Below, piece after piece: positions 31,921 through 40,145 of a stretch of DNA of 64,000 nucleotides. Under the pieces are notes generated by a model that made no database searches, had not been told where the DNA came from, and saw nothing but the letters and a program-made list of their open reading frames with translations. Both the position numbers and the translations under genes were made by a program. This stretch comes from Lachnospiraceae bacterium (GTDB lineage: Bacteria > Bacillota > Clostridia > Lachnospirales > Lachnospiraceae), in the NCBI GenBank assembly GCA_019423745.1, contig JAHZAV010000010.1, positions 21,930 through 85,929 of the forward strand. Reading direction: 5' to 3'. Every line of letters starts with the position of its first letter. The stretch's first letter is position 1.

Positions 31921-33033
31921 ATGATTATGAAGAAGAGGGTTATAGCAGCCTTTTTATGTATGGCTATGGCAGCATCTATGCTGGCGGGGTGTGGTTCAAA
32001 TGCATCTACAGATGAGGATAACTCACAGAAGTCTACAGATGAGTCGACAGATAAGAGTGCAGAAGATAAAGAAGTAGAAGCAGTAGAGACAAAAACAGTT
32101 TATGTAACTCCAGAATGGGTGAACAGTGCGCTGAATGGAGAGCAGGAAGGATACGAAGATATCTTAATTGCAGAAGTGGGATATGGTGACGTGGCAGACT
32201 GTGCATCTTACAATGAAGGTCATGTTCCTGGAGCTATTTACTTAGATAATTGTGAAGTGGAAGACGCTACAGGAAGTGAAGAGGGGGCGTACAATCTTCT
32301 GCCAGTGGATGAGGTTGTAGAAAATATGTTAAACCATGGCATCACAAAGGATACAAAAGTTGTTCTTTATGGTGCTGATGTCAGTGGTACAGCAAGACAG
32401 GCGTTTGCCTATCTCTGGGCAGGCGTAGAAGATGTCAAGATTATCAATGGCGGTATTAGCGCATGGGAAAATGCCGGATATGATACAGAGACAGATGTAA
32501 ATGAAGGAAAGGCTGCAGAGGATTTTAGTACAGATACCCCAGCGCATCCAGAGTATCGTCTTGACATTGAAGATGTAAAGGAGAAACTCGAAAGTGATGA
32601 TAATTTTAAACTTGTCAGCATCCGTAGTGAAGAAGAGTGGCTTGGTGAATCGAGCGGATACAACTATATGGATAAAGCTGGTGAACCAAAAGGTGCTGTA
32701 TGGGGCAAAGGATCTGAGACATCAGCAGATGTAAATGGTTTTCTTAACGATGACGGAACAGTGAAAGATCTAGCAGGATTCGAAGAAGTATGGGAAGATT
32801 GTGACTTTACATTGGATAATGAGCTTTCTTTTTACTGTGGTACAGGGTGGAGAGCTTGCGTTCCATTCCTTGTTCTTTATGAAAATGGTTATGAAAATAT
32901 TTCTGTATATGATGGCGGATGGTATGAATGGCTGATGCATGATGATTATCCGGTACAGGTGGGAGATCCTGCAAGCGATGATTGTGTATACACTACAGTT
33001 GGAGAACTTCCAACGGGAAAAGCTGCTAAATAA
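31921..33033 (+). CDS. rhodanese-type sulfurtransferase lipoprotein (two rhodanese domains)
   Basis: A 370-residue exported lipoprotein. The start at ATG 31921 is 6 bases after AAGGAGG. The signal peptide ends in the lipobox MLAGC, giving a lipid-anchored protein, followed by an acidic Ser/Thr/Asp linker to about residue 50. The first rhodanese fold (about 55-190) has YGADVSGTARQ where the catalytic cysteine loop should be, so it is probably inactive. The second (about 200-340) has the loop FYCGTGWRACVPF with a clear cysteine. It likely handles sulfane sulfur, cyanide or thiosulfate outside the membrane. It is monocistronic and flanked by palindromic repeats. Confidence 0.9.
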   Translation: MIMKKRVIAAFLCMAMAASMLAGCGSNASTDEDNSQKSTDESTDKSAEDKEVEAVETKTVYVTPEWVNSALNGEQEGYEDILIAEVGYGDVADCASYNEGHVPGAIYLDNCEVEDATGSEEGAYNLLPVDEVVENMLNHGITKDTKVVLYGADVSGTARQAFAYLWAGVEDVKIINGGISAWENAGYDTETDVNEGKAAEDFSTDTPAHPEYRLDIEDVKEKLESDDNFKLVSIRSEEEWLGESSGYNYMDKAGEPKGAVWGKGSETSADVNGFLNDDGTVKDLAGFEEVWEDCDFTLDNELSFYCGTGWRACVPFLVLYENGYENISVYDGGWYEWLMHDDYPVQVGDPASDDCVYTTVGELPTGKAAK

Positions 33034-33051
33034 TATGTAGATTGAGAAAAT

Positions 33052-33092
33052 AAAATGCTGCGTTCAAGTAATATTGCAGCATTTTATTTTTC
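33052..33092 (+). terminator. terminator after the rhodanese gene
   Basis: AAAATGCTGC (33052-33061) pairs with GCAGCATTTT (33076-33085), followed by ATTTTTC. Confidence 0.88.
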
Positions 33093-33162
33093 TTGAATCA
33101 GGGAAATTTATTTCGAATTCTATAAAATTACAGGGGTATATATAGAATATATGGAGAATATT

Positions 33163-33597
33163 ATGAAAAAAATAGTATATATTTTGATGCTCATATTTGA
33201 GTGTGCTGCTCTTAGTGGAGCTTATATTATACACTATTTTACAAAACGAAAACTGGGAATGGTCAGGTATCTGAACTATAAGAATATGGTATGGGAGAGG
33301 GACTATCCTGTGGATACTATAAAAACAATATGTGTAGTATTAATTGCAGCGGTGAGCGTGTTCGTTCTTTTTCACTTTCTGAAAAAAAGGAAGGAAGTTT
33401 CTCTGTTTTCAGGTGTTATGAATGGTCTTATGATTGCTCTGACGATGCTGTACGGGGGATATACACTTACAAGTACCATAGATACTATGGCAGATTATTA
33501 TTTTATCAGTATTCTTTTTCTTTTGGCAGTTGTAATTCAAATTGTTATAACAGGTATTTCAGTGTTCACAACAAAAGAACAAAAGGTGGGAAATTAG
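33163..33597 (+). CDS. small integral membrane protein of unknown function
   Basis: A 144-residue protein I do not recognise. Four hydrophobic helices are visible: about residues 4-24, a second around 55-75 (TICVVLIAAVSVFVLFHF), a third near 85-105 and a fourth near 113-135. The charged loop KKRKEV lies between helices 2 and 3. The start at ATG 33163 is preferred because GGAG lies 6 bases upstream, whereas the ATG at 33151 has no SD. AT content is higher than in the neighbouring genes. It sits between the rhodanese terminator and the second palindromic repeat. Confidence 0.7.
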   Translation: MKKIVYILMLIFECAALSGAYIIHYFTKRKLGMVRYLNYKNMVWERDYPVDTIKTICVVLIAAVSVFVLFHFLKKRKEVSLFSGVMNGLMIALTMLYGGYTLTSTIDTMADYYFISILFLLAVVIQIVITGISVFTTKEQKVGN

Positions 33598-33631
33598 AGA
33601 TTTTGTTTTGGGTAATCACATATTTTTTAAT

Positions 33632-33684
33632 TTTGACACGTAACAATCTTTAAAAGTGTTACGTGTCAAATTGCGTAAAGTGGT
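33632..33684. repeat. dispersed palindromic repeat, copy 2
   Basis: A perfect 14-pair inverted repeat: TTTGACACGTAACA (33632-33645) and TGTTACGTGTCAAA (33657-33670) around an 11-base loop, followed by TTGCGTAAAGTGGTG. The right half repeats copy 1 almost base for base. It lies between two convergent genes but lacks a T run after the stem. Confidence 0.75.
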
Positions 33685-33698
33685 GGCTTAAATTGTAA

Positions 33699-34280
33699 TT
33701 AGTGGTGAGATTTTTTGAGTTCCTGATATAATCTTGCGATAGGTAATCCAACTACATTGTTATAATCACCGTTTATTTTCTTTATATGAATGGCGAAATT
33801 CCCTTGTATTCCATAAGCGCCGGCTTTATCCATAGGATCACCAGTAGCAATATACTGTTTTAGTTCTTCTCGTGAAATAGGATAGAAGGTGACTTCTGTA
33901 CATTCATAGAAATTACAGGTTTTATAGATGCCTTTTTGGCGAGACAGGAGGGAAACGCCTGTATATACCTGATGGGTTCGGTCAGCAAGCATGGAAAGTA
34001 TATCCATGGCTTCGTTTTCGTCTTGAGGTTTTCCCAAGATTTCGCCGCGATAAACAACTACTGTATCGGCACCGATGACTGTAAAATCTCCATTGATGGA
34101 ATGGACAAGTTTTTTATATACATCGTCTGCCTTTTGAAAAGCCAGTTCTGTAACTGCCGCTGCAGGATCTTCTTCGGTAATTTCTTCTTCGGTGTCAGAT
34201 GGGTAAACTTCAAAGTCTATGCCTGCCTGTGTTAATAGCTCTCTTCGGCGGGGAGAGGCAGATGCAAGTATATATTTCAT
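33699..34280 (-). CDS. maf: Maf-family nucleoside triphosphate pyrophosphatase
   Basis: A 193-residue enzyme that hydrolyses non-canonical or modified NTPs (dTTP/UTP type in many members). The start is moved to 34280 so that the protein begins MKYILASASPRRRELLTQAG, the universal Maf N-terminus; the longer frame adds 12 non-conserved residues. The catalytic GADTVVVYRGEILGKPQDE and the later KAGAYGIQGNFA segment are intact. A GAGG lies upstream of the start. The family was first named for septum inhibition in Bacillus; the housecleaning pyrophosphatase role is better supported. Confidence 0.94.
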   Translation of the reverse strand: MKYILASASPRRRELLTQAGIDFEVYPSDTEEEITEEDPAAAVTELAFQKADDVYKKLVHSINGDFTVIGADTVVVYRGEILGKPQDENEAMDILSMLADRTHQVYTGVSLLSRQKGIYKTCNFYECTEVTFYPISREELKQYIATGDPMDKAGAYGIQGNFAIHIKKINGDYNNVVGLPIARLYQELKKSHH

Positions 34281-34335
34281 AATATTTAACCTCATTCTTT
34301 CTTGATTTTTAGGCAAACTCTAACGGGCTTTATTC

Positions 34336-34364
34336 TTGCCAACTGAAGAGTTGTCCCCTATAAT
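34336..34364 (+). promoter_or_regulatory. promoter of the ProX-like gene
   Basis: TTGCCA (34336-34341), a 17-base spacer and TATAAT (34359-34364). The predicted start near 34371 leaves only about 12 bases before the ATG at 34383 but 33 before the GTG at 34404, which supports the GTG start. Confidence 0.75.
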
Positions 34365-34403
34365 GTCTATTATAAGATAAAAATGAAAGAGAGGGAATAC
34401 CCT

Positions 34404-34946
34404 GTGTATATCAGTGAGATTACAACGACGGTGCCTGAAAACGTAAAGGAAAGAGCACCATTGGAACAAGAAGTGTATAAGGTTTTTACAAAATTAGGAA
34501 TTAAATTTGAGCGAGTTGACAATGATGCAGCCTCTTCTATGGAGGAATGTGCAGAAATTGGAGAAGTATTTCAGGCTCCGGTTCGCAAGGATGTTTTTTT
34601 GTGTAATCAAAAAAAGACGTCATTCTTTCTGCTATTAATGCCGGATGATAAGGCTTTTGATACTGCGTCTTTCAGTAAAAAACTTGGAGTTTCTCATATG
34701 TCTTTTGCGCCTCCGGAACTAATGGTAAAACATATAGGATGTACGCCGGGATCTGCCAGTGTGGTAGGCCTTTTAAATGATGAGGATGATTATGTTCAGT
34801 TAATTATTGATAAGGAAGTAGCAGAAGCGGAATGGTTTGTATGTAATACCGGAATTAATACGACTCATTTAAAATTTAAAACTCAGGATTTATTAAAGAA
34901 ATTTTTACCTTATACTCATCACAGACCGCGGATTGTTGATTTGTAA
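34404..34946 (+). CDS. YbaK/ProX-family aminoacyl-tRNA deacylase (PrdX-like)
   Basis: A protein of about 180 residues related to the free-standing editing domains that hydrolyse mischarged Ala- or Cys-tRNAPro. It has the family core: KLGIKFERVDNDAASSMEEC, then FLCNQKKTSFFLLLMP with the conserved lysine, the KKLGVSHMSFA helix and GCTPGSASVVGLLND, which corresponds to the GxxPGSVSPFGL loop. The start GTG 34404 has AGAGAGGG 8 bases upstream; ATG 34383 is in frame but would be almost leaderless. The tail PYTHHRPRIVDL is typical of clostridial PrdX-type proteins. Confidence 0.88.
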   Translation: MYISEITTTVPENVKERAPLEQEVYKVFTKLGIKFERVDNDAASSMEECAEIGEVFQAPVRKDVFLCNQKKTSFFLLLMPDDKAFDTASFSKKLGVSHMSFAPPELMVKHIGCTPGSASVVGLLNDEDDYVQLIIDKEVAEAEWFVCNTGINTTHLKFKTQDLLKKFLPYTHHRPRIVDL

Positions 34947-34957
34947 GAAATGAATAT

Positions 34958-35024
34958 AAAACAGCAGAGCTGGTGTAGACAGATATATTTTATAACTGCC
35001 TATCAATCAGCTCTGCTGTTTTTT
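34958..35024. terminator. bidirectional terminator between ProX-like and DUF4317 genes
   Basis: AAAACAGCAGAGCTG (34958-34972) pairs perfectly with CAGCTCTGCTGTTTT (35008-35022), with T residues on both outer sides. It serves both convergent genes. Confidence 0.88.
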
Positions 35025-36150
35025 ATAAGGATACTTTTACATCGATACCATTTACTTCCACCTGATCATCTACAGGAATAACAAGGCATTTTCGTCCATT
35101 TACCATTTGAATATCTACCAGATCTGTTCGCTCAGGGTTGACATTGATCACAACATCCGGTGTTTTGATATTAAATTTTTTCGTGTTTGTAAGATTGGAA
35201 GCAAGAAGAGAAGTCTTAGCGCCTACTGTTTCGTCAAAGTCCTTATCGAAGTCTTCCAGCTTATCATCGGATACTCCACTTAAGGAAAATAACCGTTTCA
35301 TTTCCTGTTTTCCCAGTTCAAGAGGTTCTTCAGCATCTGCATTTTCCTCAATTAAAGTATTCAGATTTTCGTGGATATTTCGGATTACTGTGTATTCGCA
35401 GTCCTCTCCCAGAGTTTCTTCGATGACGGCCTGAAAGGATTCTTTCTGACTTCCAGCGCTCATAACTTCTGTGCAGCCCAGCACCTGTTCAAGAAAAGTA
35501 TCTTGAAGTTCTTCCGGTTTTTTGGAATAATATAAAACACTATGTATATCATCAGCACGGTCATGGAAAGCAGGGAAGAGAAAACCGTTAACAGGCACAT
35601 TGACAATCCAGTCACGAATACGATCTTCAATGCTGTTATGTTCTGCATTGTAGCATAGACCTGCCTTGGAAAGATTTACCGGGCAGATACTACATAAAAT
35701 GTAATCATAGACAGAATCGGAAGCGTCAAACATTTCCATACCGTCAGAAGCTTTTCCAGGGACGTCATATGCGGCGTGAATCAATAAGATAAGATAATGC
35801 TCCGCAAAGTCATAGTTTTCAATAACTTTGTCGTAAAATTCAGAAAGAAGCATATCATCCGTAAGACGGCTGTCTCGAAGCTGCAGAAGAAATTCCTGGG
35901 TACCTCCAGCTTTTTCCTGATTCAGTGGGAATTCCATATTGATTAGATTTTTTCCTACAGTTCCGGAAAGTGTTTTCTTAAAAATATCAAAGTATTTAAA
36001 AGCTTCTTCTTCTGGAAGAGAAAGAAAAGCTTCTTTAAATTCCAGCTTTTTTTCTTTGTCCCCATTTACATAGCATCCGCAGATTCTTGTAATAGCACAG
36101 TTTTGCGGAGAAAATTGCTTGCGAATTTCAAGAACTTCCTTTTTATTCAT
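35023..36150 (-). CDS. DUF4317 domain-containing protein
   Basis: A 375-residue cytosolic protein of a family common in Lachnospiraceae and other Clostridia, with no established function. The start at 36150 gives MNKKEVLEIRKQFSPQNC, a conserved opening, and has AAAAGGGG upstream. The segment ITRICGCYVNGDKEK near the N-terminus is the most recognisable part. The C-terminal 60 residues form beta strands ending DVVINVNPERTDLVDIQ and DQVEVNGIDVKV. No signal peptide, membrane helix or catalytic motif is visible. It is monocistronic and divergent from the carboxypeptidase gene. Confidence 0.85.
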   Translation of the reverse strand: MNKKEVLEIRKQFSPQNCAITRICGCYVNGDKEKKLEFKEAFLSLPEEEAFKYFDIFKKTLSGTVGKNLINMEFPLNQEKAGGTQEFLLQLRDSRLTDDMLLSEFYDKVIENYDFAEHYLILLIHAAYDVPGKASDGMEMFDASDSVYDYILCSICPVNLSKAGLCYNAEHNSIEDRIRDWIVNVPVNGFLFPAFHDRADDIHSVLYYSKKPEELQDTFLEQVLGCTEVMSAGSQKESFQAVIEETLGEDCEYTVIRNIHENLNTLIEENADAEEPLELGKQEMKRLFSLSGVSDDKLEDFDKDFDETVGAKTSLLASNLTNTKKFNIKTPDVVINVNPERTDLVDIQMVNGRKCLVIPVDDQVEVNGIDVKVSL

Positions 36151-36218
36151 ATATAAAAACCCCTTTTCATTTACCTGTTTTTCCCTTTTGTACAGGGAAA
36201 ATGACAGGAATAATCTTA

Positions 36219-36245
36219 GCATATTGAAGATAAATTTACAATATA
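36219..36245 (+). promoter_or_regulatory. weak candidate forespore promoter before the first carboxypeptidase gene
   Basis: GCATA (36219-36223), a 15-base spacer and CAATATA (36239-36245) resemble a sigma-F/G site with one or two mismatches in the -10 region. Bacillus dacF is sigma-F dependent, but the AT-rich context makes a chance match possible. Confidence 0.3.
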
Positions 36246-36280
36246 TTGTTACCAGACGACTAGGCTAAGGAGAGATAAGA

Positions 36281-37498
36281 ATGAAAAGAGTCCTGGCAGC
36301 GCTGGTATGCACATTCTTGTTCATACAGCAGACAGGCACAGTTTGGGCAGAGGATGCTCTGCAGTTTGAAGAAGAAATGAATTCGATACAAAATGCAGAG
36401 GGTACAGAAGGAAAGGAAGATAAAATAAGTGCTCCATCAGCGATTTTGATGGAGGCTTCCACTGGAAAGGTAATTTATGAGAAAAATGCAGATGAGCAGC
36501 GACATCCTGCAAGTGTTACAAAGATTATGACACTTCTTCTTATTTTTGATGCATTGGAGGAAGGAAAAATTGCTTTGGAAGATAAGGTTACCGTTTCTGA
36601 ATATGCAGCGTCAATGGGAGGATCACAAGTTTTTTTAGAACCGGGAGAAGAACAGACGGTTGAAACGATGATTAAGTGCATTGCGGTTGCCAGCGCAAAT
36701 GACGCATCTGTAGCTATGGCAGAATTTGTATGGGGAAGCGAAGAAGAATTTGTGAAGCAGATGAATGAGAGAGCAAAAGATTTGGGAATGAATCAGACTT
36801 GTTTTGTAAACTGTAATGGGCTGGATACAGAAGGACATCTGACAACAGCAAGAGATATCGCACTTATGTCCAGGGAATTGATTCTTACATATCCACAGAT
36901 TCGGGATTATTCTACAATATGGATGGAAAATATTACACATACTACAGCGAAAGGGAGCAGTGATTTTGGGCTTGCGAATACAAATAAACTGATTCGGCAG
37001 TATGCATATGCGACAGGGCTTAAAACTGGATCAACAGGAGAAGCAGGTTTTTGCATGTCAGCAACAGCTGAAAAGAATCAAATGCAGATGATTGCTGTTG
37101 TTATGGGAGCCAAGGATTCAAAATCAAGATTTCAAGATGCAGTTACTTTGCTGGATCATGGCTTTGCATCCTGTGTAAAGTATACAGATGATGGATTAGA
37201 AGAAATTGATCCAATCAGGGTGGAAGGTGGAATGCAGGAAAAAGTTAATGTAAAACAAAAGGAAGCATTTTCTTATATTGATATACAAGGAGCAGATTTG
37301 ACTGCAATTGAAAAAAATTATCAGACGGCAGATGAATTGAAAGCGCCTGTAAGAGCAGGTGATAAAGCAGGAAGTGTCATCTATACTTTGGAAGGAAAGC
37401 ACATTGGCAGTATTGATATTATTACAGTGGAAAATGTAGGAGAAGCGACTTATATCAGTGTACTTGAAAAGGTCCTGGCAGCCTTTTTTTCTGCATAA
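36281..37498 (+). CDS. D-alanyl-D-alanine carboxypeptidase (PBP5/DacF family)
   Basis: A 405-residue secreted or membrane-anchored S11 peptidase that trims the terminal D-Ala of peptidoglycan stems. The signal peptide covers residues 1-23. Catalytic motifs: SxxK in HPASVTKIMT (about 78-81), SxN in AVASANDASVA, and KTG in GLKTGSTGEAGF. A C-terminal beta domain (PBP5_C) follows, and the last residues, LEKVLAAFFSA, look amphipathic, consistent with membrane attachment. A second paralogue lies at 42.3 kb. SD AAGGAGAG. Confidence 0.94.
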   Translation: MKRVLAALVCTFLFIQQTGTVWAEDALQFEEEMNSIQNAEGTEGKEDKISAPSAILMEASTGKVIYEKNADEQRHPASVTKIMTLLLIFDALEEGKIALEDKVTVSEYAASMGGSQVFLEPGEEQTVETMIKCIAVASANDASVAMAEFVWGSEEEFVKQMNERAKDLGMNQTCFVNCNGLDTEGHLTTARDIALMSRELILTYPQIRDYSTIWMENITHTTAKGSSDFGLANTNKLIRQYAYATGLKTGSTGEAGFCMSATAEKNQMQMIAVVMGAKDSKSRFQDAVTLLDHGFASCVKYTDDGLEEIDPIRVEGGMQEKVNVKQKEAFSYIDIQGADLTAIEKNYQTADELKAPVRAGDKAGSVIYTLEGKHIGSIDIITVENVGEATYISVLEKVLAAFFSA

Positions 37499-37548
37499 AC
37501 TTTACAATTACTAAGAAATAATTATATAATCAATATAAAGCATTGAGC

Positions 37549-37584
37549 AAAAGGAGAAGGCGTAAGAAGCGTTTTTCTCCTTTT
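37549..37584 (+). terminator. terminator-like hairpin before deoC
   Basis: AAAAGGAGAA (37549-37558) pairs with TTCTCCTTTT (37575-37584). The U-tract is only the end of the stem, so efficiency is unclear. Confidence 0.55.
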
Positions 37585-37625
37585 CTATGTACCGGTGCTG
37601 AAGAAAAGGCAAAGGAGAGGTCAAA

Positions 37626-38276
37626 ATGAATATTGCTACAATGATTGACCATACAATACTGAAACCGGAGGCCGGTAAAAAGCAGATAGAAAAGATTTGC
37701 CTGGAGGCCAAGGAATACGGCTTTGCATCCGTGTGTGTAAACTCGTCTTATGTACCATTTTGTGCAGAACTTTTGAAGGATACAGAAGTTAAGGTATGTA
37801 CAGTAATTGGTTTTCCGCTGGGAGCAATGTCTACTGCTGCAAAAGTGGCTGAAGCCCATCAGGCAATTCTTGATGGAGCAAAAGAGCTTGATATGGTGAT
37901 TCATATCGGGATGCTGAAAGATGGAAATGATGATTATGTGGAGCAGGATATCCGTTCTATTGTAGAGGAAGCGAAAGGAAAGGCAGCTGTTAAAGTGATT
38001 ATTGAAACCTGTCTGCTGACAGAAGAAGAAAAAATCAGAGCCTGCTTGTTGGCAAAAAGAGCAGGTGCGGATTTTGTGAAAACATCTACGGGATTTTCTA
38101 CAGGCGGTGCAGTGGCAGAAGATATTTCTCTCATGAAAAAGGCAGTGGGAAATGAGATGCAAGTAAAAGCTTCTGGAGGAATTCGAACCAGGGAGAAGGC
38201 GGAGGAAATGATAAAAGCAGGTGCAAAACGGATCGGAACAAGTTCAGGAATCCAGATTGTGGAGGAAACAAAATGA
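37626..38276 (+). CDS. deoC: deoxyribose-phosphate aldolase
   Basis: A 216-residue class I aldolase that cleaves 2-deoxyribose-5-phosphate to glyceraldehyde-3-phosphate and acetaldehyde. It has the TIM-barrel signatures IDHTILKP, VCVNSSYVPF, CTVIGFPLGA and the Schiff-base lysine in DFVKTSTGFSTGGA, with VKASGGIRT close to the end. The stop overlaps the next start by 4 bases (ATGA), so the phosphoesterase gene is translationally coupled. Other nucleoside catabolic genes are not in the window. Confidence 0.97.
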   Translation: MNIATMIDHTILKPEAGKKQIEKICLEAKEYGFASVCVNSSYVPFCAELLKDTEVKVCTVIGFPLGAMSTAAKVAEAHQAILDGAKELDMVIHIGMLKDGNDDYVEQDIRSIVEEAKGKAAVKVIIETCLLTEEEKIRACLLAKRAGADFVKTSTGFSTGGAVAEDISLMKKAVGNEMQVKASGGIRTREKAEEMIKAGAKRIGTSSGIQIVEETK

Positions 38277-39139
38277 AAAATTTTGTTGCGGGAGCAATAG
38301 CACTATGTGCTTTGGCGGGTGTTGAGGTCATTCGGGAACTTCATTCTTTTCAAGTGCGCCGTTATAGGATTCCTCTTTCAGAGATGAAAAAAGAGGAGAA
38401 AGTGAAAATTCTTTTTTTGACAGATCTTCACGGAAAACAGTATGGAAAAGGCAATATAAAATTAATAAATAAAATCTGTGAAGAAGCTCCGGATTATATA
38501 TTCATTGGCGGAGATATGCTGACAAGAAGAAAAGAGGAAACTGAGCAGACAGTAATGCGGTTTTTGGAGGAGATCGTACATATTTGTCCGGTTTATATGG
38601 CTAATGGGAATCATGAGCAGAAAATGAAAGAAAAACCAGAATATTATGGAGCCCGTTATGAAAGATATCGAGATGCAGTGAAAGAGACAGGGATACATCT
38701 TTTGGAAAATGATTCTGTCAGACTTATGTTTGGACAGCAGCCGGTGAGAGTTACAGGACTGGAAATTCCATTGACGTGTTACAAACGCATGAAAAAGGAA
38801 AACTTACCCATTTCGCAGATTGTAGATTTAGTTGGTAATGCCGGCAAAGAAGAATATCAGATTCTTCTTGCACACAATCCGGCCTGTATGTGGCAGTACT
38901 GGAAGTGGGGAGCAGATTTGGTACTGTCTGGGCATCTTCACGGAGGGATTGTACGAATTCCAGGGATTGGCGGTGTAATTACTCCCCAGTTTAAACTCTT
39001 TCCAAAGTATTCAGGAGATATGTATCAAAAAGACGGGCATATTTCCGTTGTCAGTAAAGGGCTTGGAACCCACACGGTTAATGTCCGTCTTTTTAATCCG
39101 GCAGAATTGACTGCCATAACTTTTTATGGAGATATATAG
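38273..39139 (+). CDS. membrane-anchored metallophosphoesterase (YkuE-like)
   Basis: A 288-residue calcineurin-type phosphoesterase with an N-terminal hydrophobic segment (residues 3-18) that may anchor or export it. The five metal-binding blocks are in order: FLTDLHGKQ, FIGGDMLTRR, ANGNHEQKM, LLAHNPACM and LSGHLHGGIVRIPG. It resembles Bacillus YkuE and UDP-2,3-diacylglucosamine pyrophosphatase-like proteins; since Gram-positive cells lack lipid A, the substrate is unknown. It overlaps deoC by 4 bases and ends 6 bases from convergent degV. Confidence 0.9.
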   Translation: MKNFVAGAIALCALAGVEVIRELHSFQVRRYRIPLSEMKKEEKVKILFLTDLHGKQYGKGNIKLINKICEEAPDYIFIGGDMLTRRKEETEQTVMRFLEEIVHICPVYMANGNHEQKMKEKPEYYGARYERYRDAVKETGIHLLENDSVRLMFGQQPVRVTGLEIPLTCYKRMKKENLPISQIVDLVGNAGKEEYQILLAHNPACMWQYWKWGADLVLSGHLHGGIVRIPGIGGVITPQFKLFPKYSGDMYQKDGHISVVSKGLGTHTVNVRLFNPAELTAITFYGDI

Positions 39140-39145
39140 ATACCA

Positions 39146-40024
39146 TTAAGGTGTATGAACCCGAAATACTCCTACACCCAGAGCACCTGGGCCTGTATGA
39201 CATCCAATACTCATAGTAAGGGGATAGTGGATGATTTCCATATCTGGGAAATATTCTTGAAAACGTTCCTGCCAGGAAGAAAATTCTTCATCAGACATCA
39301 AAGTTTCTGCCATGCCGATTTTCAGGAGACCTTGCTCTTTCAGGGGAAGAAAGCGAGTGTTGATATCGTTTTTGACTGCTTTGCACATGGCACGAAAGGC
39401 AGATTTCATGCCCCTTACCTTTGTGAAAGCATCCAATTTGTCCCCCTGAATGGTAAGAACAGGTTTTAAATTTAATACTGTTCCGACAGCGGCGGCGGCG
39501 GGGGTGACTCTGCCGCCCTTTTTCAGATATTCTAAAGTATCTACAGCAATGTAAATGCTTGCATCCAGAGCTTCCTGCTCCAGAATCTCCTTGATCTGTC
39601 TGCCGGACATTCCTGTTGCAGCAAGATTGCAGGCATCTAAAACAGATTGTACCTGTGTGACAGAAATTCGATGATTGTCCACTACGTGTACCCGGCCTGC
39701 GAAAGGCTGCTCAGAAGCCAGCATGGCTGCATTGTCGCATGAATTAGAAAGTCCGCTGGACATAGGGATATATACAATTTCATCATATGATTTCAAAAGG
39801 GAGGACCACATGTTAATTACATCACCTGGAGAGGGGAGAGAAGTGCTAATGGCAGATCCTCCAGAAAGTTTCTGATAGAAAGTATCTGTTGTAATACTGG
39901 TTCCCTCAAAAAAAATGCCTCCGTCAATAAGGACTGGCATAGGAATAATATGGATATTTGGTCGCGGTTCACTGCCTGGCATAATTCCGCAGTTACTATC
40001 TGTCATGATTGCTATTTCTGACAT
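39146..40024 (-). CDS. DegV-family fatty-acid-binding protein
   Basis: A 292-residue DegV protein. Members, renamed FakB where studied, hold a fatty acid for phosphorylation by the kinase FakA; no fakA is in this window. The start MSEIAIMTDSNCGI, the TSLPSPGDVINMW segment, the SGLSNSCDNA loop and DTLEYLKKGGRV are the usual signatures. SD AAAAGGAG. Its promoter (TTGAGA 40092-40087, TATAAT 40069-40064) is overlapped by a perfect 24-base operator, and a tetR gene is divergent from it, so repression by that TetR protein is likely. Confidence 0.93.
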   Translation of the reverse strand: MSEIAIMTDSNCGIMPGSEPRPNIHIIPMPVLIDGGIFFEGTSITTDTFYQKLSGGSAISTSLPSPGDVINMWSSLLKSYDEIVYIPMSSGLSNSCDNAAMLASEQPFAGRVHVVDNHRISVTQVQSVLDACNLAATGMSGRQIKEILEQEALDASIYIAVDTLEYLKKGGRVTPAAAAVGTVLNLKPVLTIQGDKLDAFTKVRGMKSAFRAMCKAVKNDINTRFLPLKEQGLLKIGMAETLMSDEEFSSWQERFQEYFPDMEIIHYPLTMSIGCHTGPGALGVGVFRVHTP

Positions 40025-40043
40025 AAAAATCTCCTTTTGACTG

Positions 40044-40067
40044 TAATTTTAACAGGTGTTAAAATTA
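40044..40067. promoter_or_regulatory. perfect palindromic operator between degV and tetR
   Basis: TAATTTTAACA (40044-40054) and TGTTAAAATTA (40057-40067) form an 11-base perfect inverted repeat with a 2-base centre. It covers part of the degV -10 box (40064-40069) and the presumed start site. Confidence 0.82.
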
Positions 40068-40092
40068 TAGCAAAAGGATTACAGAATCTCAA
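40064..40092 (-). promoter_or_regulatory. degV promoter
   Basis: On the minus strand, TTGAGA (40092-40087), a 17-base spacer and TATAAT (40069-40064). It overlaps the palindromic operator by four bases. Confidence 0.78.
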
Positions 40093-40145
40093 TTGACAAA
40101 ACCTGTTATTTGTAAGCTATTTATACAGAATGAGGAAAGTGTAAA

